From positions 22,940,927 through 23,004,926 of the forward strand of contig NW_024037063.1 in assembly GCF_015706575.1 (NCBI RefSeq): a DNA stretch of 64,000 nt, in the 5' to 3' direction. This document shows positions 1 to 12,503 of this stretch, piece by piece. The DNA comes from Patiria miniata. Taxonomy: Eukaryota > Echinodermata > Asteroidea > Valvatida > Asterinidae. Made by a program: the position numbers and the translations under genes. The notes under the pieces are model-generated. The model was not told the origin of the DNA and made no database searches. It saw only the letters and a program-made list of their open reading frames with translations. Each line of letters begins with the position of its first letter. Positions within the stretch are counted from its first letter, which is position 1.

Positions 1-3000
1 GCGTAGCGAATCTCGTCACCGACTCGTCACCGGCGAAATCCGAAACTCGCTCAACCGGACACTTCGCCCATTTCGCTTCCGCACTACACCGATGTTTTAT
101 TGATCACAGCGCCGTGCAAGACATAGTAATCATAGAAAGACACATACAGTATCACTCGCCCGGGAGAGGATATTATACTCACATTCGTAACAGGTGGAAT
201 TTCGTTTCAAGCACCGACATAAAAAGACACAACCTCCAGAGTTTCCGTGTCTTGAAAAAGTGTACCGACCTCATTATTTTTGAGGGACAATGAAAAGTTA
301 GGAATAGAGACCACACAGTGCTTATGGCAGTATAGCATCACCAGACATATCGTGTACCAATCTCCGGGAACTACACTCAGTATTGCGGAAGGAAGTTTGT
401 ATGCTGTAAAAATGGAATCACGATCAGTGAGTATTTTCTCTTCTTGAGACAAGCCAGTGTTGTTTTTAAAAGGGTTGAAATAACGTTTGTGTTGTTTTAA
501 TCATCATCCAGGGTTGTTGCTTTCTATTTTTATTTCCTATCATTGATAACTTTCTCACGCGAAAAAAGAATAAGGAAATAAAAGTTGTGCAATTGCTTAC
601 TTCTTTTGATGTTTCTTTCACAATCTGAGTTACACGTTGTTTTGCAAAATACTAAGTAAAGCAGTTTAAATTGACCTGAAAAGCAAGGAATTTGAACTTG
701 TGTATCACACTCAAACCCTCGACTAATGTAATCTGCATATTTCTGCTTGCTATAACCTCATTAAAATGCGTGTGCATCGCCGATAAAATATAATAAATCA
801 ATTTAAAAACAATATTTATGCGGGCCTACCATTATTTTTTACAGCCCACCGGTACATTACTTTTCAGCTTCTGTCGTTCAGTTTGCCTGAACTTGTGAAT
901 AATTCCTCTAGCGCATTTTAAATGGTCTAAGCACAAAAGCATTACAAGTCCAAAACTCACCTCAACGTTTCGCTCACCATGCTGGGGTCGTCTTCACAAG
1001 ACGGCCATATTGACATGCTCGAGTTGACACTTTCATTTTGTCAACGCTATGTAGTTGTTAATATACCGAAGTCCCATTTGTAACACTCCAATGAACAGTT
1101 ACAAAATGTAGCAGATTTCACTGACCCGAAAGAACAAAATGATCTAATACCGCGAATCGTGTATGCCTTGACTCTAAGACCCTTTAAAAGAATATTACTG
1201 CTATGGCGTCGAACACATTTCTTCAATCATCATCGATGTATCTGAAGAAGTGATTGCTTCACACCAATCCCCAACACGTTTGCGATCCGTCCTCTAATCA
1301 AAATTAATTTCCAGTTCAGTAAGTTGTTCTTTGGCTAAGATTGATTTCCGGCCAGCAGGCGCCTAATCTGTCAAACCAAACGAGTTGGGGATCTTAGTTT
1401 CCCGAATCGCCTTAGATTGAAAAAAAGTTCTCTGTTTTGGGCATATCGATTGGTAAACGTGAATTTGGCTATGCATCAAAGCCGTTCATTGAAATGGCAA
1501 ATTGTGCTCAGAAAACAAATGGAAGCCATGTTGTCAAAGGCACGATATACGGAAACTGTTTGAATAACAAAGGTAAAGAGCACAACGAAATTTCATTTGA
1601 ATATGATTGTAGAAATCGAGAAGTTTGCCGGAATAAAACAAAACAATTAATAATAGCCTGTACTGCACGGTGGGCGACCATATGCAATGAACCGAGCTCT
1701 GATTCTGAATAACTAGTGCCCGAAGACGTAAAATAACCTCCAGCCGTGGGCAATAAATTGAAAGTCAGGCTGGAAGCTGTTCCTTCACTAAAATGCCAAT
1801 TTCACTTCGGAGAATGAATCAAATTGCCCACAGCTGAAATCACACCAATTGCAAAACGTGAATAAATTGAGTAAAATAGCAGGCCTATCGCCTGAGAAAG
1901 TGAAATTGAACAGCCTTGTGCACGTATAGCAGTAAACTTGATGGTTTGGTTTTGAAGTATGATTTCAAGACATCCACGTTAAACCTTTCCCTTCTGCCTT
2001 ACACAGGAAAACCAACGAGGGGCTCCTCAAATTGGAGAGAAGAAATGATGCAGATGACATCATTCTAAAAAGGAAACCTTGGTTCTTGCCAGGATCGTTC
2101 GCACGTGACGTTAAACACCGTCTCCTCAAAATAGGATCGCAATTTAGTCTGGAAAGCCAGGGAAATCATCGACGAGGAGAAAATGTAATTGGTCAGCATC
2201 TCCTCATCAAGAAAAGTCGCTGACATTACAAAAACACCTGTTACTAAATCTAGAATGCTTTATTACATCTTCGACAGGATGCATTACAAGGAGGATATCT
2301 CTTCAAAGATGATTCCGTTATAAGCCTCTGATTCCAAAGAGCCTGGAAATCCTTTTATTGGATGGACTTTGGTAATTGCTGCTTATGAAAACTGAAATTA
2401 CCTTTCTGTACTACCCTGGGATATCTTCCCTGTAGCAGGTGATGATTCGAAGTCTTCATTGACGAGATGATAAACGATAACTGAGCCCCTGGGAAATACC
2501 TTTAATGACGCAAGGATCGATATTTGGAGGCGTGGCTCCGCTTGTAATGTCAGACAACAGATAGTGCTAGGATACAAAGTTCAGCTCTGGTTCGCGGAAC
2601 CACTTGTGTATACGAGCGAGTTGGTACTTGTAACAATCAAAGACAACGAATGCCTTCGGTGAAAAATTATTACTCCATAAGAGCGTGGATAAACAGATTG
2701 TTTGCGCTTTCATTCGCGTGTGTTTCCCATCCTTCACAATAACCCAGTTGTGGATTTTCCTCCGACTTAAATCGAAATGAATCAACACAGTTATGACAAA
2801 TTTACGCGACTGCGTTTGTGGTCAACTGGACATCGACATGTGTAAGCGTTTCGCGATTACCGGCGACCTGCGTGATTTTTGAAGGATTAAATTTGGCATT
2901 TTGTCGATGGATTTTTCTAATGCAGACGGGCGTGCGACTAGTTGGTTCCATCAAGCTCTGGATTATTGAAGGCAGTCTTTTGTGGATATAGTCGTAAGCG

Positions 3001-3238
3001 ATCTCATGGCTTCGTGTGGCGGTCTACATGTGTTGTGAATCATTGATTCTTGCAAACTACGAATGTATTCTGTTGATCGTTGGGCGTCTATGTTAATCAA
3101 GAGAACGCCCTTGTTATTGACCACAAAAGCACGTGTTTAGTGGCGATAGTCATACTGCATATTTGTGGAAAGCATTCGGTTGCTCTGTCGACATTTCCTG
3201 TTAGATTCGACAAGTTTGTGTCGACATTATATTCCAAG
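1..3238. other. Upstream region, no recognised gene
   Basis: No coding region I recognise. The first ~100 bases are CpG-rich and contain a short direct repeat (ctcgtcaccg at about 13-22 and 24-33). Open frames at 1437-1712 and 2032-2223 on the plus strand are short, have no motif I know and show no splice context that argues for them. Any 5' untranslated exon of the adenosine receptor would lie here, but I cannot place one. Confidence 0.4.
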
Positions 3239-4333
3239 ATGGGCAGTGATGTTTATGTCACTGTCGGTCTGGCAGCCGAAATCCCAATAGCCGTAGCCGC
3301 AGCCCTAGGCAACGCCTTAGTATGCTGGGCTGTGTACTACAACAGACGTCTGAGGAACGTTACCAATTACTTCATAGTGTCCCTAGCCATTGCAGACTTG
3401 TTGGTGGGTCTGTTAGCGATTCCCTTCGCGCTCTTGACGAACGCAGGTGAGCCGAGGAATAGCTTCCACCTGTGTCTCTTCATGAATTCCTTCGTCGTGA
3501 CGCTGACGCAGAGTTCCATCTTGAGTCTACTCGCTATTGCCTTGGATCGTTACTTCGCTGTGGTGTCTCCGTTGAGGTACAAGCGCGTAGCCACAGCACG
3601 TCGTGCGTTGATCGTCATCTTCTTCACCTGGCTACTAGCGTTCGTCATCGGCATGATACCGGTGTTCGGCTGGAACCTCGGCAAACCCGAACGCGAGAAC
3701 TACGCGTGCGTCTTCACCGAAGTCATCGACATGAGGTACATGGTGTACTTCAACTTCCTAGGCTCAGTGCTACCGCCACTGCTCATCATGCTCTTTGTGT
3801 ACGTTCGGATTTTCCGCGTGGTCAGGAAACAATTGGCCGCCATTTCGCGGACCATGGTGGCGAGTAACGATGAGATGAATCGCCAGTTGGCGGCACTGGC
3901 CGTCAAGGAAGGACGAGCGGCCAAACTACTTGCCATCGTCATTATCCTATTTGCCGTCTCATGGTTACCACTTCACATCATCAATACTGTAATCCTCTGT
4001 ACAGGAGGCGTGAATTATACCATTCTCCTCATTGCAATTATTCTCTCTCATTCCAACTCGGCCATGAACCCGATAGTCTACACCCTCAGTAACCGCGAAT
4101 TCAGGCGCACCTTTTACCGTCTCATATTCAAGGTCATCTTGCGAGGAGTCATTTCAATCAGGAGTTGCGAACCGGACAACCGTATGGACGAATTCACCGG
4201 GGGCTACACAAGCGCCACGCATTTCCACCAGGTCCGCAATGGTGTTAATTCGAGAGACACGCCTAGGGGCACGCCCCTCCCACTTAAGAAATTTGGACCC
4301 AAGGAATCGAAAGGAGCCGACCATTGCCTATGA
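3239..4333 (+). CDS. Adenosine receptor (A2-like), class A GPCR, single coding exon
   Basis: A 364-residue seven-transmembrane receptor for extracellular adenosine at the plasma membrane. The family signals through G proteins to adenylyl cyclase. It is close to vertebrate A2 receptors along its length. Ligand-contact residues known from A2A are kept: T90 (3.36), the second-loop Phe159, N249 (6.55), and S270/H271 (7.42/7.43). D103-R-Y, W242 with P244 in TM6 and NPIVY at 277-281 are present; the usual Cys before the TM6 Trp is Ser. The N-terminus is very short (about 8 residues before TM1) with no glycosylation sequon, as is usual in the family. The start is the first ATG of the frame (3239, context aagATGg); the frame stays open upstream to 3080 without an ATG. 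The cytoplasmic tail (about residues 295-364) is moderate in length. Vertebrate adenosine receptor genes carry an intron after the DRY region, but here the frame is continuous. A2-versus-A1 assignment is an inference. Confidence 0.93.
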   Translation: MGSDVYVTVGLAAEIPIAVAAALGNALVCWAVYYNRRLRNVTNYFIVSLAIADLLVGLLAIPFALLTNAGEPRNSFHLCLFMNSFVVTLTQSSILSLLAIALDRYFAVVSPLRYKRVATARRALIVIFFTWLLAFVIGMIPVFGWNLGKPERENYACVFTEVIDMRYMVYFNFLGSVLPPLLIMLFVYVRIFRVVRKQLAAISRTMVASNDEMNRQLAALAVKEGRAAKLLAIVIILFAVSWLPLHIINTVILCTGGVNYTILLIAIILSHSNSAMNPIVYTLSNREFRRTFYRLIFKVILRGVISIRSCEPDNRMDEFTGGYTSATHFHQVRNGVNSRDTPRGTPLPLKKFGPKESKGADHCL

Positions 4334-7300
4334 TTGAAGATGGCTGAAACATGATGTTCAATCCTGAACGTGGGGATTTTTATTAATGTTAAATTCTCAT
4401 CTATGTTAATATATTGTAAGTGAAGTTACTTATTTATTATAAGGACGCACCTGGTCTTATTTTTGGAATTTTTGGAACGAAAAATCTTGGCTATCAAGCA
4501 CTGATTCCATATAAAATGTGCGGAAAAAAATCCGTGTTTCGCTTCTATGTTATTTTCACATATTGAAGAGTTAAGTCAAAGTACGTGGTGGAAGAACTTT
4601 GCTGTCTTGTGTTTTATTGAAGGTGTGAATGTCGAACCATAAGAAACAATGGACTATACAAGACGTATTGTGTCTGGATTGTAATGTATAATGCATACAG
4701 TGACGGTGATTCGGGCATATTTTGTAGTTGCAAGCAAACTGAAATCTTTCGTAATGTTTTTAGGTGTGTTTTAAAGTTTCACTACAGCAATGCCTTTTAA
4801 GATGTGTATCTGTTTTTAAACTGTCGCGTAAACGTTCGAACGTCAACAGCTATCCTTAAAGGATTGGGATTGCCATGCAAAATTTGACCTCTCAAAGCGC
4901 GCCTCCTTGTGGTTTCTTTTTTTCTAGCTGTACTAAAGCACTAAAATGGCTTTGTAAAGGAGTTACATATACCTTTTAAGTATCACTTTGTCAGGATGAT
5001 TTTCTCACAAAATAACGTATATACGGCATAAATGTACGTTGATTTCCCCCTGTAATAATTTTTTCTGGCTCATGTTTCGAGAAAAACGTACTTTTAAGAA
5101 CGCAATAAATGCCATTTAATTCGAGTAGCAATTACCATAAAAAAGTAAATAGGCTAAATAAAGATCACAGGATTTGTTGAGAAAGATATACAGATAAAAT
5201 GTGATTTGCTTTGTATGGCAATGGCGCATACAGTATAGTAGTGCGACCAATCACCTTAAACCGTTAATACTTGACATACATCAAACTCTTTTTGAAGTAC
5301 TAAACTGATTCTAAGAACAACCTGATCACATACAAATCTTTGGAAGTTGTGAACAATCAGCAATTCGCATTGTCTTGTGCCGAAATTCCATTAGCTAGAT
5401 TTAAGCTTTTAGTAAAAAGGCGTTTCTGGCGACCTCTTGTTTTTTGGTAGGTAGGTCACATATACTTACTAGAAAACCAAAATGGAACCATTAAAAAAAA
5501 GGGCCCATAAACCTTTTTTTTTAGGAATACATTTTGTGCAACTTTCCACTCCTCTTAAGTGTATGGAAACTATTGGACATTCACTTTTGATTTATTTTAT
5601 TGCAAAGTGCATGTGAAAATTTTAACATTTTCCCTGCTTTTCCGGACAACTGAAAGCGCGCGCTGTTGCTGTGATGTCATTTCAGGAAGACACTGTTCAG
5701 TTTATGGGTTTTCTGTTCAACTTGTGAACCCCAAAATGTGTTCATTGGAAGCATTTGTGAGAAAAGTTTACTCATTGGGTTATTGCCATGTACTGACACA
5801 ACAACGAATCACCAGAGTACTAAAATAGCTGTAACATTGATATGAGGTTTGTTCCTGAAATGACATCACACAGTTTGCTTATGAATATGGAAATGCGAGT
5901 TAGCATAAAAACCCAAAAGGCACCAAAATACCCTTGAAAATGGCAAAACGAAAATTGAAAATAAGGTTAACTGGGACAAAAAGGTGAATTTTCAACTATT
6001 GCATTAAAAACAAATTACATTGAATGCGCCCTTTGAAGGCGTTCAAAAATAAAGGAAAAACGTAGTGTTTTTTTTACAGAAGCAGAGAAATCATTCCAAT
6101 GTTGAAGTAGTGAAAAAGAGATCCCGACAATTGTAGAAAACCCACCTACCTTTCCCCCTTCCTTTGTCCCATTGCTCCTGTGCGATATTTCGCTAAGGAT
6201 AATTTGGGAATGTTTTAATTTTTTGCTTTGTTAAACCAAATAAATGTGCAATGTTTTACACAGAGGCTGAACTAGTTTTTTTTAAATGAAAGATGTTGTG
6301 TGTTATAGAGGAGACTATCGGAATAAAATTATAATAATTTCTTCCTTGGCATTCCATTGTGAAGCTTTTTCATCATTCATGTAAGCACAAATGCTGCTGG
6401 GCCTTTGTCAAATTTGAAAAAAAGGAAACAAGAATGTTGTATGAATTGGCGCCTTTGAATCAAATTAACCGAACTGCAACCAGCATTATATCGAATTGGG
6501 CGCATGGAAATCATTTCTGGGTGAAGACACCGAAATGTTACTGGAATAATATAAAAATAGACGCACAAGGTTAAATTGTAAAGTGTCATGTAAAGCCTTT
6601 ATTTGTGCAGTTGGGAGGAAGTTCTAGGAATTTTTCTATTAACATGCGCCGCGGTTTGAGCAATTATTAATTGAGCGTCTTTCATCGTCAGCACAATGCG
6701 TGTTTCGCGAAACAAGGAAACACGGCTGCGTGTATAGCGCCTTAATTCTGTGATATGGAGTGAGTTTGATATGATTTTTTATCCCCAATAGAATCCGTTT
6801 TCATTAGCAACGTACGGTAAAAGCATTTCGTTTTGTTGAAAAATCCCCCTGGACAGTAACCTCTCAATTAGCGTTTATATTGGTTGGCCAGTCGGTCTCT
6901 CGACTGTCACTTGTATTTTCTAAATCATGCAAATCATGCAATTTCCCATTCACTTTTGAGACGGAAGTCTAGATACCAAACGTTAATGAGTCTAGCCGCG
7001 GACTCCTCTGTCTTTCACCATTGGCTGTACGAGTGATCCATTGATTGGAATTTGGGATTTTTTTTCCACGTCACTTTGTAATCGGTTTGCATTATTTTCT
7101 AAATGTAGATTTAATTACCATGTAATGTAGGTTTTCTTCACACACACATATAAAAAATCTCAATTTCCATCTCACTCAGTCAGAAAATACACTATTCATC
7201 AAACAGACCGTTGCACATGCTTAGGCTACTTCTGTCAGAAGGGACCTTTTACAACTAATGTGTTCTTGCAAAAATATAAATTTCTGGTTTTCAATGATAC

Positions 7301-8339
7301 ATTAATAAGTTCGCCCTTTCTGTCGGTGAATACGCCAAATAGCTGTAGAGGATTTTCGCCTTGATACCAATAAAAGCCTTCCATGTACCCAGAACGAAAA
7401 AAAAATCAATTTCTGTCTCATAAAGCTTGAAGGATGAGTTGGCTCACTTAAAAAATTACATGCCTGGCCGCATGAATTCTAGTAATGTATGCAGGACAAC
7501 CTCGGCAGTATGCAAAAGAATTGCTGCCAGGTATATGAAAAAAAAGAGTCCCCACCAAAGGTAATTGATTGCTTGCAATGATCGAAGCAGACAATAATGA
7601 GGTTATCGTTATAGTAATGACAGTGACCTCGCCAACTGGTTATAATGAACCAATTAATAAAGGGGTACAAATGTGTTTTTGTCGCTGAAAAGCCAGGAAG
7701 CCAAAAATACATTTCCGTGTCTCTCCATTTTGTGATGAGACCTATTTCACTCTGCCGTCCTTTTGTATATTTCACACAAATTGGCAAATTATCTAGTTAG
7801 AATTTTACGTTGTGCACATTCTAAATGAAAATTGCTTTTGTCGGTTAGAACTCTATGTTTTTACTCCAAACCCATTTCAGCATAATTCAACCCTAATTTG
7901 AAAATGTCAATTTCCATCACCCCATTTTAGTTTCAACGCCAAAATTTACAACGACAAACTAATTTCGAAACCGGTGGGCCTTGAAATTAAATGGAATTTA
8001 TTATTCTAAAGGGCAGAGTAAAGAAAACAATGTCAAAGATGGCATTGTTTGAAGTCATTTGAAGCCATTCTTAGTGATATTTGAAAGGCAGTTTACAAAT
8101 ACCAAGGTAACAGGACGGAAAAAAATATCACATTGGAACCTAACTTTACAGAACGACCCATTGTTTTACAAATTGTAAGAATCGTGGCTATTTTCACGTC
8201 GTACTTTTAGTTAAAATTTCATTGAATATTCTCTATTATTAATAGCGTGGGGTTATAGCCACGTTCTTCTAATTAAAAGCTTTCACTCTGTGAACCTCAG
8301 AGGACCCATTTTCCTCAATTTCAGTTTGTACAATCACTC
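4334..8339. other. 3' flank of adenosine receptor, no gene seen
   Basis: AT-rich sequence without recognisable coding. AATAAA signals on the plus strand at 5104-5109 and 5157-5162 could end a ~0.8-kb 3' UTR of the receptor; no nearer canonical AATAAA was noticed. The short open frames here have no family likeness. Confidence 0.35.
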
Positions 8340-8580
8340 AGACAAACCTCACGGGAAATAAAACCATCTCATTTCCAATGATGTCTCGCTTTTCTGCGTA
8401 TGAGAGACTCGGCTCAAAGTCTCGTGAGGCACTCCGTAAAACACCTCACGTACGCTACACGTGTGATCCTCATCACCTCACGTCGCGAGGTGTAAAACCT
8501 CCCACCTCGCGTTCTAAAAATCGCAGCCAGTGCGAGGTACAACCTCACTCTGTTGCTGACACCTCTGTTGGAAATCTGAA
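8340..8580. repeat. Cluster of CCTCAC / GAGGT motifs
   Basis: About ten copies of CCTCAC, CACCTC or their complements fall within 240 bases, several next to ACGTG or CGCG. This lies in an AT-rich setting where such motifs are otherwise sparse. It may be a degenerate short repeat or a regulatory cluster. The overlapping open frame (8378-8719, plus) is compositionally biased by these motifs and is not called as a gene. Confidence 0.3.
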
Positions 8581-8719
8581 TACACCTGGGCATGTGCTTC
8601 ATTGTAATAATCATGACAAGAAATACTATGGCACGTTGCGTAAACACCGTAAAGACGTGACGCAGAGACCAAAGGGTGTTGGTTGTTCAAGTTATTTTAA
8701 TTTGTGGGAGCATTTCTGA

Positions 8720-11152
8720 TTAATTCTTTACGGCAACGATTGCTGTAACTTGGGCAGTGTGATGGAACCAAATACAAAACATTACCAAGCAAATTGATTT
8801 CCTGAAAATAAATCAGCTTGGCACCCGTCACAGGGATGTAAACTCATCCTGCAATTGGATGATTTCAAGGTTTTCTTAAATTGCAGATAACACAATTACT
8901 GGTGCCATGTAAATGTGTATACACTTTGGCATTCCTCCAGTTTCCTGCAAGAGAGCCCATACTTTAAGTTAAAACTCCATATGGAGTATTAAGGAGGATT
9001 GCTGTCCAGGATCCAAGATCTAATTTGTCACGCAGAAAGATCATAATCCAGACTAATGGCAAGATCGCGTTACCTTTGAAGGTTTGATGTTCACTTGGTA
9101 TAACAAAACCTTAATGACTCATTTGCGGGCAGACCAATTATACAGCAAGTCAACGGCACTCACTCGTCTGCAGACACTGCTATGCTTATACGCGACTGTT
9201 CATTAGGCCGTGTGGAATTGATTAAATCAACCGCACGCGCCAGACTGACGTTTTACAAACGGGGAATCCAAAGAGAATTATGTTCGCGTGCGATGACGGC
9301 ACGTAAAAACTTGAAGCTTGGTCCGTAGAGAAAATTCGTGAGTCGTTTCAGTCAATTCTAGGTCCTAAATGAGATAATACATGAACAAACATCGCAAACT
9401 GAAACAAAAGATGGTCGAGATATATTTAACGGTTTACTTGCTTTTGGGATAATGATCTCGCTGAGCGATTTATAGCACATGATCAAGCATGGTGAAATTA
9501 CATTAAAGGTGTATCTAAGTATTAAAAATATTTTAAAAAAAATAATAATAATATTAAAAACATAAATAAATAAATAGACTAAAAAAACAAAAAACAGCCA
9601 AACAGTTTTTATACCAAACAGTTCTTTAAAAGCTAGAAAGGCCTAAGCATTTGTTTTTAACTTCACGAATTATGTCTGCATCATTGTCCAGACAAGCTAA
9701 CAACCCGTTGTCACATGAAATTTGGACTCCTATAGAAATGTGGTCTCTTTTACCTTACATGGACTCAAATTCTCACACGTGACACGTCACTTTTCTAATT
9801 AGGCCTACCTCATGTCCAAATTTCATAATACGTCAGCATTGGCGTGTCTGACCAAATGATTTCCAGTTCTAGTTACGGAAATAAGATCTTGCTAAGCACT
9901 TGTATCAACTTTGTTTTAAAAATTGCTAAGAACCATTAAAAACAGTGACATCGTCCTTGATGATTATCTGTTTTTGCCCATAGGACACTAAACGAAGGTT
10001 GCACTGGGCCAAAACCACACAGCGTTTCGAGTGGTTCGTACTTGCTTTTGCGTGTACCTCTACAGAACTTAACTCAGGCTACCAGTTTCATGGCATCGAG
10101 CTCATTATAACATATCATCAGTATATGTCAAGTTAGTAGTACCCGTACATGTTTAAAACCTCATGGTCTAATTACAAGATGGAGCTATGCAACCACCAAT
10201 TAATTCATTCCTTTCTACCCTCATTCTGGTATCTGATCCGTTCGCTGTCATCTCGTACTCAGGCAAACCCCCATTTTTAATCAGAGCTCGCTGCGGAACG
10301 CGCGCATCAGTCATTTTCATGTTTACTGAAAGCGTACACAGTAAGTCATGCATCAGTATAATATATCGGCTAAAGTGAGACAAGCAAAAAAAAATGCCTT
10401 CCAAAAGGTATCGATCTAACATCAATTGAGATATGACAATAAGGACGTTGATGCAAAAGGTAAACACTACCACCGCGCAGATTGGAAAGTCGCTAAATCT
10501 CAAAAACCTTTGACAGCCAGAAACTATTTACGTTAGCTTTATCGTCAGCCTCTTTCACTTTAAAAGTTGGCCCTCTTTATTCCTCGAGAAACATCCCACC
10601 GCAGGACAGTAACAACAGAGCGGTCAGTCGTGTAAACAAACATGGTCGGAGGATAACGTCCGGCCTTCCAGAATTGAGGGAGAGTTAAGCCCAAGACGGG
10701 TCGGTATTTTCATAAGTTTGACACCCAAAGCATTTTGATTTTAAATTCAATGATGGCTGTTGTAAGTTCGATTGAACCATAGAGCAAGGATTGAACATGT
10801 TTCCTTCGTATTAGACTCTAGCAATTAAGCGTTTTAATGAAGTTCGGCATACGGTATTCCGCGGTTGGGACTATTAAATATTAATTTGTTTTCATAAAAG
10901 CACAAAATGCTGAACACATTCGAGTCTTATGCCGTCTGTGCAGTTAAAAAAAGAGCCGTGATGTATTGTCATTGTGTTTGAAATATAATGCGCAAAAAAG
11001 CGCATTGCATCTTTTAAAAAATTCCTTTCTTATTTTTCTGAAATTATTCAAAAATGGGTTGTGGCCATATGGTTTATAATCACGGAAGCAGACCCATTGC
11101 AAGTTGTGAGAAATTTGTTTGATTGTTTGATCATTCTTAAGAGAGCAATATG
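8720..11152. other. No gene seen
   Basis: AT-rich sequence without recognisable coding. An A/T-only stretch around 9520-9595, with runs of A, ATA and AATA, is simple sequence and may be the tail of an old retroposon. Confidence 0.35.
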
Positions 11153-11425
11153 AGTTCTGATTGGCTGATCATTTATCTTGTGCGTAATGACCAGTTTCTG
11201 ATTGGTTCCCGAGTTGGTTGTGCGTAATGTCCAGTTTCTAATTGGTTTACCAGTTTGTTGCCCTTATCTCTGATTGGCTCTTATTATGGTTGCGCGTAAT
11301 AGACCTACCCAGTTTTCGATTGGCTCACTGCTTGTGCCCAATGCCCAGTTGTTGATTAGCATATTATAATTTGTTTGTGAGGATACCCAGTTTCTGATTG
11401 TCTCATATTTTGCTCGTAATACAAA
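11153..11425 (+). repeat. Seven-unit degenerate tandem array with ATTGG and TGCGTAAT
   Basis: Seven head-to-tail units of about 31-47 bases, each built on TTCTGATTGGCTC, a spacer, then TTGTGCGTAATG and CCCAGT. ATTGG (reverse CCAAT box) is intact in units starting near 11154, 11194, 11234, 11266 and 11313, and changed in the last two (gattag near 11352, gattgt near 11395). TGCGTAAT or a near variant is in units 1, 2, 4 and 7. Known proteins bind such motifs (NF-Y for CCAAT, bZIP factors for TKNNGNAAT). Whether this array is regulatory or only an old minisatellite cannot be decided from sequence. Confidence 0.7.
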
Positions 11426-12009
11426 ATTCAATGATAACAAAGTGTAATCATTCTTATAATAACAACGTACCTAGCTGATCCAGTCTTTACGGTTGTAATC
11501 TTTGATTTCTCATGCCCAGCGCACTCATGCTGTAGCGTACATGGACACGCCATGTTTCAAAACACGGATGAGTCAGTTACATTGTAATTAGTCTGTCACT
11601 TGTAGTTCATAAGATGGTGACAGATGACGAAGAGAAATACCAGCATTGGCAGGTAGTTATAATATCAAACTCACCATGCATGCATAAGCATTGTGAGTAT
11701 TAATTTCAGCGTAGGTTCAACGCTTGATGGGGCACACACATGATTGAATACCTAGATGAGATTACTTTAACATGAAAAATGCGTGACAAGCGGTTAATTG
11801 TTTTTTTGTGTGTTTACCTTAAATCCATGGGCCATTAAATCAAGGGGCTACTACGCACAGACATTTTGCTTAGAACAGAAAATAATTGTTTAGCAAAAAC
11901 ATATGGTGCGAGAAGAAATGCCATGCAGTGTGTAATGCTTGTGACTGTGCCTTTTATATGTAGCACATACATTTGCTAAGCATTATTTTAAGCTATTCAT
12001 ATTACAAAC

Positions 12010-12130
12010 ATGGAATTTGTCGGGTGGGACTCGAACCCACAACCTCGACCACCGAGCTTGCTGGGGTCGGCTGGCTGGTTCGAATCTGATATAGCAGCGG
12101 GTACCACAACCGAACTATTCGTATTATTGA
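12010..12130 (-). repeat. tRNA-derived SINE fragment
   Basis: Read on the minus strand, this contains a B-box-like GGTTCGAGTCCCACCCGAC preceded by an A-box-like agctcggtggtcgag, the layout of a tRNA-derived SINE head. The same pair, with gagcttgctggggt beside it, recurs at 42540-42615. It does not fold as a complete tRNA. Confidence 0.6.
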
Positions 12131-12249
12131 AGATAGAATTTGTGTCGGGATGATATAACTTCCATATTGTTTTTTTTTTCCTTCACTGACTTTTTTGTAT
12201 ATGTATGTGTACAATCAGTGTTGTCCCGAGTGATTGTGTGAACAAATTT

Positions 12250-12300
12250 CACGAACTACCCAGGTGGGACTCGAACCTTCGACCTCCTGCTTTTTCAAAA
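12250..12300 (-). repeat. tRNA-like B-box remnant
   Basis: On the minus strand, ggaggtcgaaggttcgagtcccacctgg resembles the B-box arm of the SINE at 12010-12130; the A-box part is unrecognisable. Confidence 0.4.
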
Positions 12301-12466
12301 AATACGTCGGTGAAGGGCAATAAAAAAACCCAGTGTTTAAATAAGCTTTATTTACAGTTTAGCGGCTCCATACCATTGGGATCAGTTCAATGACTAAAAC
12401 AAACTTGTCCATGTGTGACGTATTTTGTCTGTCAACCATGCAAACACTTTCGGAAGATTTTCCTTG

Positions 12467-12503
12467 AAGATGCACCACGTGACATTTTCAGGTGGTGCAT
12501 CTT
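12467..12503. other. Perfect 12-bp hairpin with E-box at its base
   Basis: aagatgcaccac (12467-12478) is followed after 13 bases by its exact complement gtggtgcatctt (12492-12503). The left arm runs into the loop as CACGTG, an E-box. No transposon ends are visible around it. It could be a structured RNA, a small fold-back remnant or chance. Confidence 0.45.

Noticed and set aside
3080-3238. Upstream extension of the adenosine receptor frame
   Set aside because: The frame opens at a TTG and has no ATG before 3239, where the context is good and homology begins.
3472-3942. Long frames over the adenosine receptor in other phases
   Set aside because: Shadows of the receptor coding sequence with no homology.
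8378-8719. 113-codon plus-strand frame as a gene
   Set aside because: Its composition follows the CCTCAC motif cluster, and an antisense frame covers the same part.
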